Assembly: GCA_902512065.1 (NCBI GenBank)
Contig: CABXHU010000004.1
Span: 1 to 64,000 of the forward strand
From: an uncultured Bacteroidota bacterium
GTDB taxonomy: Bacteria > Bacteroidota > Bacteroidia > Flavobacteriales > Flavobacteriaceae
Reading direction: 5' to 3'
DNA length: 64,000 bases
The notes below the pieces were generated by a model that saw only the letters and a list, made by a program, of their open reading frames with translations, made no database searches and had not been told where the DNA came from. The position numbers and the translations under genes were made by a program. This document shows positions 36,832 to 43,746 of this stretch, piece after piece; position 1 is the first letter of the stretch, and each line of letters begins with the position of its first letter.

Positions 36832-39597
36832 ATGAGTAATAAAAAACGTGTCTTTTTAATTGATGCATATGCTCTAATTTTTCGTGGTTATTATGCCTTT
36901 ATAAAAAATCCTAGAATTAATTCAAAAGGGCTAGATACCTCTGCAATTTTAGGATTTACAAATTCATTATTTGATGTAATTAAAAGGGAAACCCCTGAAT
37001 ATATTGCTGTCTGCTTTGATAAGGGTGGCAGTCAAGACAGAATAAAAATATTTTCAGAATATAAAGCTAACAGAGATGAAACACCAGAAGGAATTAAAAT
37101 AGCTGTTCCATATATAGAGAAAATTCTAAATGCCCTTGGGATTTGTATAATGGTTAAAGAAGGATATGAAGCAGATGACATAATAGGAACATTAGCAAAA
37201 CAAGCAGAACAAGCAAATTTTGAAACCTTTATGGTAACCCCCGATAAAGATTTTGCTCAATTAGTTAACGACCAAACATTTATGTACAAACCCTTATTTG
37301 GCGGAGGCTATGAAACATGGGGAGTAGAAGAAGTTAAAAGTAAATTTGAAATTAATGATCCTATTCAAGTAATAGATTTCTTAGCAATGAAAGGTGATTC
37401 TGTAGATAATATTCCTGGACTTCCGGGTGTTGGAGATAAAACAGCAAAAAAGTTTCTTAAAGAATATGGTAGTATTGAAAATCTATTATCTAATACAGAT
37501 AAAATCAAAGGGAAATTAAGAGAAAAAGTAGAGGCTAATAGCGAGGCTGGCTTACTTTCCAAAAAACTTGCTACAATTATAACAGATGTTCCTGTCGATT
37601 TTGATGCCAATAAATTCAAATTATCTCTAGATAATCCTGAAAAATTATTAGAAATATTTACAGAATTAGAGTTTAGAAGATTAGCTGAAAACTTTAATAA
37701 AATATTTCATGATAAAATTCAAAAAGTAAAAGATCCTGTTAAGGAAATTATTATTGAAAAAAAATCATTTACTGCGGGTCATGGTCAATTTTCTCTCTTT
37801 GATCAGGAGAATAATGACGCAAATGAAAAGGCTTCTAAAAGAGTTTCAAAAGATCAAATTACTCATGTTTTTCAAATTATTGATTCAAAAATAAGTGCTA
37901 AGCTTTTTCTAGATAAATTAATGAAGCAACGCTCTGTTGCATATAGTCTGTTATTAGATGACACAAACCCTTTAGAATCTAATTTAACTGGAATCTCATT
38001 CTGCTGGAATAAAAACAAAACATATTTCCTTGATATTTTATCCTTAAATCTAACTGAAAAAAAAATACTGCAAAAAATAAAATTATTTTATGAAAATAAT
38101 TCAATTGAAAAAATTAGTGAAAATTTAAAGTATGATATAAAATCCTTTTCAAAATATAACATCTCTATAAAAGGAGAAGTTTTTGACACAACATTAGCGC
38201 ACTATTTGATTAATCCTGATATTAATCATAACACTAAAATAATCTCTGAAAATTATTTAAATTATTCTTTGATCAATGGAGAAAATGAAATTAACAACCT
38301 CTCTGATAGAACAAATATAATTTTCCAATTAAAAGGACTTCTTGAAAAAGAGTTAAAGCAAAATAAACATATTTCATTGTATAAAGAAATAGAAATACCT
38401 GTTCTAAAAGTGCTTGCTAGTATGGAAATAGAAGGAATTAATCTAGATGTAGCTTATTTAAATAAGCTCTCAAAAGAAACAGATAAAGATATCCAGAAGA
38501 CAAAAAAAATAATATATAATGAATCAAAAGAAGAATTTAATATATCCTCTCCAAAACAATTAGGTGAAGTTTTATTTGATAAAATGAAAATAATATCTAA
38601 TCCAAAAAAAACAAAAACTGGTCAATACTCAACTTCTGAAGATGTATTATCATATTTGGCAAAAAATAATGATTTTGTTAAGCATATTCTTGAGTATAGA
38701 AGCCTTACTAAGCTCCAAAATACATATATAAGAGCATTGCCTAATGAAGTATTAAAAGACACCGGGAAAATTCATACAGAATATATGCAAACAGTTGCTG
38801 CTACTGGGAGATTAAGTAGTATAAATCCAAACTTGCAGAATATTCCTATTAGAACCAGTAGGGGTAAAGAAATTAGAAGAGCATTTATTCCTAGAAGTAA
38901 GGACTTCGTTATATTATCAGCCGATTATTCTCAAATTGAATTAAGGATAATTGCCGCATTAAGTAATGAGGAGAATATGATTAATGCCTTCAATAATAAT
39001 GAAGACATACATTCGTCAACTGCTGCTACTGTATTTAACACAAAAATTGAAAATGTGACCAATTCACAAAGAACTAACGCAAAGACAGTGAATTTTGGTA
39101 TCATTTATGGTGTTTCTGCTTTTGGATTAAGCAACCAAACAAATCTATCCAGAAAAGAATCTAAAGAATTAATCGAGACTTATTACAATAAGTACCCTAA
39201 ACTAAAGGAATATATTGCCACGCAGATTGCATTTGCTAGAGATAAAGGATATGTAGAAACATTGCTAGGCAGAAGGAGATACTTAAAGGATATTAACTCA
39301 TCCAATTCAGTGGTAAGAGGGGGTTCAGAGAGAAATGCTATTAATGCTCCTATTCAGGGAAGTGCAGCAGACATAATTAAAATTGCTATGATTAATATTC
39401 AATCTAAACTAATAAATAGAACATATAAAAGTAAAATGCTTCTTCAAGTACACGATGAATTAGTTTTCGATGTATTTAAACCTGAATTAAATGACATTAT
39501 TTCTTTAGTAAAAGAAGAAATGGAAAATGCGTTTTCATTAAAAGTACCGTTAGATATAGATATGAATTATGGCGAGAATTGGTTAGAAGCACATTAA
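36832..39597 (+). CDS. polA: DNA polymerase I
   Basis: A 921-residue family A polymerase for Okazaki-fragment processing and repair. The 5' nuclease domain (1-290) is intact, with GYEADDIIG, TPDKDFAQLV and the helix-hairpin DNIPGLPGVGDKTAKK. The polymerase domain is intact: motif A ADYSQIELR (D698), motif B RTNAKTVNFGIIYG (747-760) and motif C QVHDELV (D875, E876). The middle 3'-5' exonuclease domain is degenerate. The expected DxE of Exo I reads LLLDDTNPLE (373-382) and no Exo III YxxxD is seen near 491-500, although Exo II NLKYD (431-435) remains. Proofreading is probably lost. It may be transcribed with the upstream MFS-asparaginase pair. Confidence 0.97.
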   Translation: MSNKKRVFLIDAYALIFRGYYAFIKNPRINSKGLDTSAILGFTNSLFDVIKRETPEYIAVCFDKGGSQDRIKIFSEYKANRDETPEGIKIAVPYIEKILNALGICIMVKEGYEADDIIGTLAKQAEQANFETFMVTPDKDFAQLVNDQTFMYKPLFGGGYETWGVEEVKSKFEINDPIQVIDFLAMKGDSVDNIPGLPGVGDKTAKKFLKEYGSIENLLSNTDKIKGKLREKVEANSEAGLLSKKLATIITDVPVDFDANKFKLSLDNPEKLLEIFTELEFRRLAENFNKIFHDKIQKVKDPVKEIIIEKKSFTAGHGQFSLFDQENNDANEKASKRVSKDQITHVFQIIDSKISAKLFLDKLMKQRSVAYSLLLDDTNPLESNLTGISFCWNKNKTYFLDILSLNLTEKKILQKIKLFYENNSIEKISENLKYDIKSFSKYNISIKGEVFDTTLAHYLINPDINHNTKIISENYLNYSLINGENEINNLSDRTNIIFQLKGLLEKELKQNKHISLYKEIEIPVLKVLASMEIEGINLDVAYLNKLSKETDKDIQKTKKIIYNESKEEFNISSPKQLGEVLFDKMKIISNPKKTKTGQYSTSEDVLSYLAKNNDFVKHILEYRSLTKLQNTYIRALPNEVLKDTGKIHTEYMQTVAATGRLSSINPNLQNIPIRTSRGKEIRRAFIPRSKDFVILSADYSQIELRIIAALSNEENMINAFNNNEDIHSSTAATVFNTKIENVTNSQRTNAKTVNFGIIYGVSAFGLSNQTNLSRKESKELIETYYNKYPKLKEYIATQIAFARDKGYVETLLGRRRYLKDINSSNSVVRGGSERNAINAPIQGSAADIIKIAMINIQSKLINRTYKSKMLLQVHDELVFDVFKPELNDIISLVKEEMENAFSLKVPLDIDMNYGENWLEAH

Positions 39598-39657
39598 TTT
39601 TGTTATTTTGACAAAAATCTATAGATAAGACTCTCTGAAAATATTTTTAAATATCTA

Positions 39658-39688
39658 TTTGGTTATATAATATATAATTGTAGATTTG
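39658..39688 (+). promoter_or_regulatory. Promoter of the rplM-rpsI operon
   Basis: TTTG (39658-39661), 19-base spacer and TAGATTTG (39681-39688): a full match to the Bacteroidota consensus. The start site should be near 39693, giving a leader of about 39 bases before rplM. Confidence 0.75.
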
Positions 39689-39731
39689 CATCCACTTTTG
39701 AGGTAAATATAATTTTAACTTAAAAAATAGT

Positions 39732-40187
39732 ATGGATACATTGAGTTATAAAACAATTTCAGCTAATAAATCTACAGTTAACAAATTGTGGGTGCTAGTT
39801 GATGCTGAAGGGCAAACTCTTGGAAGACTTGCATCTAAAGTTGCTATTCTGCTAAGAGGCAAACATAAACCAAACTTTACTCCACATGTAGATTGTGGCG
39901 ATAATGTTATTATCATAAATGCTTCAAAAGTCAATTTATCTGGAAAAAAGTGGGAAGACAAAAAATATATTCGTTATACAGGATACCCTGGAGGACAAAG
40001 ATCTCTTTCTGCAAATCAATTATTTGCTAAAAATCCTAGCTCAATTGTTGAAAAATCAGTTAAAGGAATGTTGCCAAAAAATAAATTAGGAGCTGCTTTA
40101 TTTCGAAACCTTTATGTTTATAATGATTCCAAACATACACAAGAGGCGCAAAAGCCAGTATCAATTAATCTAAATGATATTAATTAA
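39732..40187 (+). CDS. rplM: 50S ribosomal protein L13
   Basis: A 151-residue L13, an early-assembly protein of the large subunit. Diagnostic segments are WVLVDAEGQTLGRLASKVA (about 20-38), GDNVIIINASKVNLSGKKWEDK, the YRH-like YTGYPGG and VKGMLPKNKLGAALFRNLYVY. Length is typical of Bacteroidota L13. The stop codon is followed immediately by the rpsI ATG, the usual rplM-rpsI pair. A strong promoter precedes it. Confidence 0.98.
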   Translation: MDTLSYKTISANKSTVNKLWVLVDAEGQTLGRLASKVAILLRGKHKPNFTPHVDCGDNVIIINASKVNLSGKKWEDKKYIRYTGYPGGQRSLSANQLFAKNPSSIVEKSVKGMLPKNKLGAALFRNLYVYNDSKHTQEAQKPVSINLNDIN

Positions 40188-40577
40188 ATGGGAGAAGTAA
40201 TTCATAAAATTGGAAGAAGAAAAACTGCAATTGCTAGAGTTTATTTAAAAAAAGGCAAAGGAAAAATAACGGTTAATAATAAAGATTATAAAAATTATTT
40301 TCCAACACTTACACTACAATATAAAATTAATCAGCCTTTTGCATTGACTAATAATGAAAAAACCTTTGACACTAGCATAACTGTTTATGGAGGTGGGGCA
40401 ACAGGTCAAGTTGAGGCTATTAGATTAGGTTTGTCTAGAGCACTATGTGAAGTTGATGAGAAAAATAGAGAAATCTTAAAGCCTGAAGGATTATTAACTA
40501 GAGATCCAAGAATGGTTGAAAGGAAAAAATTTGGTCAGAAAAAAGCGAGAAAGAAATTCCAATTCTCAAAAAGATAA
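40188..40577 (+). CDS. rpsI: 30S ribosomal protein S9
   Basis: A 129-residue S9. It opens with IHKIGRRKTAIARVYLKKGKG, contains YGGGATGQVEAIRLGLSRAL (about 66-85) and ends with the basic tail DPRMVERKKFGQKKARKKFQFSKR, whose last residues contact P-site tRNA. It directly abuts rplM. The next gene, rpsB, follows after 113 bp containing an inverted repeat. Confidence 0.98.
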   Translation: MGEVIHKIGRRKTAIARVYLKKGKGKITVNNKDYKNYFPTLTLQYKINQPFALTNNEKTFDTSITVYGGGATGQVEAIRLGLSRALCEVDEKNREILKPEGLLTRDPRMVERKKFGQKKARKKFQFSKR

Positions 40578-40621
40578 TATTATTCAAATATGTTATAAAT
40601 CAAAATTTAGTTTAGCATCTA

Positions 40622-40661
40622 AATATCTAAGGCTTAATTTAATTTATACCACTTAGATATT
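40622..40661 (+). promoter_or_regulatory. Inverted repeat in the rpsB leader region
   Basis: A perfect 10-bp inverted repeat, AATATCTAAG (40622-40631) and CTTAGATATT (40652-40661), with a 20-base loop, lies about 30 bases before rpsB. There is no T-run after it, so it does not look like a terminator. It may be an operator or an RNA structure for S2 autoregulation. Confidence 0.35.
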
Positions 40662-40690
40662 GCTATAATTAAGAACGTAAACTAATTCAA

Positions 40691-41509
40691 ATGGGAAAAA
40701 TAGAAGTAAAAGATTTAATTAAAGCAGGTGTTCATTTTGGACATCTCACAAGGAAATGGAATCCTAATATGTCTCCATATATTTATATGGAAAGAAATGG
40801 AATTCATATAATAAATTTATATAAGACAATAAGCAAACTTGATGAAGCTTCTTCAGCACTAGCTAAAATTGCAACATCTGGTAGAAAAATATTGTTTGTA
40901 GCTACAAAAAAGCAAGCTAAAGATATAGTTGCAGAAGCTGCCAATAAAGTAAATATGCCTTATATAACTGAAAGATGGCCTGGAGGAATGCTGACTAATT
41001 TTATTACAATTAGAAAAGCAGTAAAAAAAATGAGTTCTATTGATAGAATGAAGGAAGATGGGACCTTTAATACTCTTTCAAAAAAAGAAAAACTGCAGGT
41101 AGGTAGACTTAGAGAAAAATTGGAGAAAAATTTAGGATCAATTGCTAATATGACAAGACTTCCTGCAGCTATTTTTGTAGTTGATGTAGTTCGAGAGAAT
41201 ATTGCAATTAAGGAGGCGAAAAAATTAAACATACCTATTTTTGCTATGGTTGATACAAATTCAGATCCAAGAGGAATTCAATATGTAATTCCTTCAAATG
41301 ATGACGCTTCAAAATCAATTACTAAAATTCTAGAATATATCGCAGATGCAATTAAAGGTGGGTTAGAAGAAAGGGCCTCAGAAAAGGCAGCTGAAGAAGC
41401 TAAAGAAAAGGCGGCTGAAGAAGCTAAAGAAAAGGCGGCTGAAGAAGCTAAAGAAAAGGCAGCTGAAGAAGCTAAAGAAAAGGCGGCTGAAGAAACTAAA
41501 GAAAAATAA
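40691..41509 (+). CDS. rpsB: 30S ribosomal protein S2 with repetitive C-terminal tail
   Basis: A 272-residue S2. The core (about 1-228) is normal: DLIKAGVHFGHLTRKWNPNMSPYIY, TERWPGGMLTNFITIRK, RLPAAIFVVDVVRENIAIKEA and the FAMVDTNSDP loop. It is followed by a low-complexity tail made of five 8-residue units (AAEEAKEK), encoded by five near-identical 24-bp DNA repeats. The tail should be a charged helix. Many flavobacterial S2 proteins have acidic Ala/Glu tails, but the exact repetition suggests recent expansion. tsf follows after 7 bp. Confidence 0.97.
   Translation: MGKIEVKDLIKAGVHFGHLTRKWNPNMSPYIYMERNGIHIINLYKTISKLDEASSALAKIATSGRKILFVATKKQAKDIVAEAANKVNMPYITERWPGGMLTNFITIRKAVKKMSSIDRMKEDGTFNTLSKKEKLQVGRLREKLEKNLGSIANMTRLPAAIFVVDVVRENIAIKEAKKLNIPIFAMVDTNSDPRGIQYVIPSNDDASKSITKILEYIADAIKGGLEERASEKAAEEAKEKAAEEAKEKAAEEAKEKAAEEAKEKAAEETKEK
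41387..41506 (+). repeat. Five tandem 24-bp repeats inside rpsB
   Basis: Unit GCRGCTGAAGAAGCTAAAGA plus AAAG, in five consecutive copies starting at 41387, 41411, 41435, 41459 and 41483. They differ only at an A/G third-codon position (units 1 and 4 GCA, units 2, 3 and 5 GCG), plus a G-to-A change and a changed last base in the final unit. The period is eight codons, so copy-number change keeps frame. Confidence 0.97.
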
Positions 41510-41516
41510 TATTATT

Positions 41517-42350
41517 ATGAAAATTTCTGCATCAGAAGTAAATAATCTAAGAAAATCTACGGGTGCTGGTATGATGGATTGTAAAAATGCATTGGTAGAA
41601 GCCAATGGAGATCTTGATAAAGCAATTGAAATATTAAGAAAAAAGGGCCAAAAAGTTGCTGCAAAAAGAGCTGATAGAGATTCGCATCAAGGTGCAGCAA
41701 TTGCTATAACTAATAAAGAAAAAACTATTGGGGCAGCAATTGTATTAGCTTGTGAAACAGATTTTGTTGGAAAAAATGCTGACTTTGTTAGTCTAGCAAA
41801 TGAGCTGGCTAACATAGCCCTAAGCTGTGATTCTAAAGAAGATTTACTAAAGGCTTCAGTTGACAATATGAATGTTAAAGAAAAACTTTTAGAACAAACA
41901 GGCGTGATTGGTGAAAAAATTCAAATTAATAAATTTGTTAAAATTAATGCGCCATATGTTGGTTCATATATACATGCAGGAAATAAAATTGCAACTGTTG
42001 TTGGTCTATCTAAAACAAATTCTGATTTACTTGATGATATGGTAAATGTATCAAAAGATATTGCAATGCAGGTAGCAGCCATGAACCCTATTGCGCTTAA
42101 TGAAAAAGGTGTAGATTCTAATGTAATAGAAAAAGAAATTGAAATAGCTAAAGATCAATTAAGAGCTGAGGGTAAGCCAGAAGCAATGCTGGATAATATT
42201 GCTAAAGGGAAACTAAAAAGATTTTTTAAAGACAATACATTAATAAATCAAGCATTTATAAAAGATGCAAAAATTAGTGTTTCTGATTATCTTTCATCAT
42301 TCGACAAAGAACTTACTGTGACATGTTTCGATAGAGTTTCTATTGGATAA
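41517..42350 (+). CDS. tsf: Translation elongation factor Ts
   Basis: A 277-residue EF-Ts, the nucleotide exchange factor of EF-Tu. The N-terminal UBA-like domain has VNNLRKSTGAGMMDCKNALVEANGD. The core contains ACETDFVGKNADFV (about 82-95) with the TDFV motif that reaches into EF-Tu, and the IGEKIQINKF and YIHAGNKIATVVGL strands follow. It lies 7 bp after rpsB, the standard rpsB-tsf operon. Confidence 0.98.
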   Translation: MKISASEVNNLRKSTGAGMMDCKNALVEANGDLDKAIEILRKKGQKVAAKRADRDSHQGAAIAITNKEKTIGAAIVLACETDFVGKNADFVSLANELANIALSCDSKEDLLKASVDNMNVKEKLLEQTGVIGEKIQINKFVKINAPYVGSYIHAGNKIATVVGLSKTNSDLLDDMVNVSKDIAMQVAAMNPIALNEKGVDSNVIEKEIEIAKDQLRAEGKPEAMLDNIAKGKLKRFFKDNTLINQAFIKDAKISVSDYLSSFDKELTVTCFDRVSIG

Positions 42351-42380
42351 TTTCTCCTATAATATTTCTAAGATTAAAGG

Positions 42381-42413
42381 TTGTTATGAATTAAAAAATG
42401 TATAGTATATTTG
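42381..42413 (+). promoter_or_regulatory. Promoter of pyrH-frr
   Basis: TTG (42381-42383), 22-base spacer and TATATTTG (42406-42413), an exact TAnnTTTG. The start site should be near 42418, 12 bases before the pyrH ATG at 42430. Confidence 0.6.
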
Positions 42414-42429
42414 TGTACATTTATTAATT

Positions 42430-43143
42430 ATGAGCTATAAAAGAATTCTCCTAAAACTTTCCGGAGAAGCCCTTGTGGGTGATGATAAAACAGCAGGAAT
42501 TAATTCAAAAAAACTGTTGCACTACGCAAATGAAATTAAGAAAATACATGATATCGGTGTTCAAATTTCAATAGTAATTGGAGGGGGAAATATTTATAGA
42601 GGGTTTAATAATACTGAACATAAAATTGACAGAGTACAAGGGGATTATATGGGGATGCTTGCTACATTAATAAATGGACTGGCTCTACAAAATACACTTG
42701 AAAATATTGGAATTCCAACTAGGCTACAAAGTGCAATAAATGTGAATCAAGTGGCTGAACCATACATAAAAAGAAAAGCCATCAGGCATTTAGAAAAAAA
42801 TAGAATTGTAATTTTTGCTGCTGGAACGGGAAATCCATATTTTACAACAGATTCTGCTGCTGTACTAAGAGCTATTGAAATTGAAGCAGATGTAATATTG
42901 AAAGGCACTAAAGTAGATGGAATTTATAATTGTGATCCTATAAACAATTCAAATGCTATTAAATATGAAAACATTACTTTTAATGAAGCGATATCTAAAG
43001 GATTAAAAATAATGGACACTACGGCATTTACCTTAAGTCAAGAAAATAATTTACCTATAATTGTTTTTGATATTAATTTAAAAGATAATTTAATCAAAGC
43101 TGTGTCTAAACAAAAGATTGGTACAATTGTAAATATTCAATAA
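42430..43143 (+). CDS. pyrH: Uridylate kinase
   Basis: A 237-residue UMP kinase of the amino acid kinase family, which makes UDP from UMP in pyrimidine synthesis. It has RILLKLSGEAL (5-15), VIGGGNIYRG (about 49-58), DYMGMLATLINGLAL and GTGNPYFTTDSAA (about 137-149), all diagnostic of bacterial PyrH. It has its own promoter and is followed 1 bp later by frr, the widespread tsf-pyrH-frr order. Confidence 0.98.
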   Translation: MSYKRILLKLSGEALVGDDKTAGINSKKLLHYANEIKKIHDIGVQISIVIGGGNIYRGFNNTEHKIDRVQGDYMGMLATLINGLALQNTLENIGIPTRLQSAINVNQVAEPYIKRKAIRHLEKNRIVIFAAGTGNPYFTTDSAAVLRAIEIEADVILKGTKVDGIYNCDPINNSNAIKYENITFNEAISKGLKIMDTTAFTLSQENNLPIIVFDINLKDNLIKAVSKQKIGTIVNIQ

Positions 43144-43144
43144 A

Positions 43145-43702
43145 ATGAATGAAGAGTTAAATTTAATATTTGATTTAGCCAAAGAATCTATGTCAAATGC
43201 CATTAATCATCTAGAAAAGAAGTTAATGAATATTCGAGCAGGGAAAGCTAATCCTAATATGCTTTCCGGTGTTACTGTAGAATACTATGGGACAAGCACT
43301 CCTCTATCTCAAGTGGCAAATATTAATACCCCAGATGGCAGAACAATAATTATTCAGCCATGGGAAAAATCAATTTTGCCTGAGGTTGAGAAAGGAATAG
43401 AATTAGCAAATCTTGGTTTTAATCCAATGAATAACGGAGAAACAATAATTATTACTGTTCCCGCTCTCACTGAAGAAAGAAGGGGAGAATTAGCAAGGCA
43501 AGCTAAATCAGAAACTGAGGAGGCAAAAATTGCAGTTAGAAATGCTAGAAAAGATGCAAATAATGAAATTAAAAAATCATCTGAATTTTCTGAAGATTTG
43601 AAAAAAAATTCTGAATTAGATATACAAGAAATAACTGATAGTTATATTTCTAAAATTGATAAAATTTTTGATCTTAAAGAAAAGGAAATAATGACTTTAT
43701 AA
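43145..43702 (+). CDS. frr: Ribosome recycling factor
   Basis: A 185-residue RRF, which with EF-G splits post-termination ribosomes. It has the three-helix-bundle sequence with NIRAGKANPNMLSGVTVEYYG (about 28-48), INTPDGRTIIIQPWEKS and the C-terminal long helix EERRGELARQAKSETEEAKIAVRNARKD. Length is standard. The start is 1 bp after pyrH. Confidence 0.98.
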   Translation: MNEELNLIFDLAKESMSNAINHLEKKLMNIRAGKANPNMLSGVTVEYYGTSTPLSQVANINTPDGRTIIIQPWEKSILPEVEKGIELANLGFNPMNNGETIIITVPALTEERRGELARQAKSETEEAKIAVRNARKDANNEIKKSSEFSEDLKKNSELDIQEITDSYISKIDKIFDLKEKEIMTL

Positions 43703-43746
43703 TAATTTTATATCCAAGTATCAAGATAATATTATAATTAAAAAAT

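Noticed and set aside
41387-41506. CRISPR array
   Set aside because: The 24-bp repeats are contiguous with no spacers, lie in frame within rpsB and have no cas genes near them. No other array-like pattern was seen in the window.
41378-41605. Repetitive minus-strand frame (Ser/Phe-rich repeats) opposite rpsB/tsf
   Set aside because: It is produced by the antisense of the 24-bp rpsB repeats and has no independent support.
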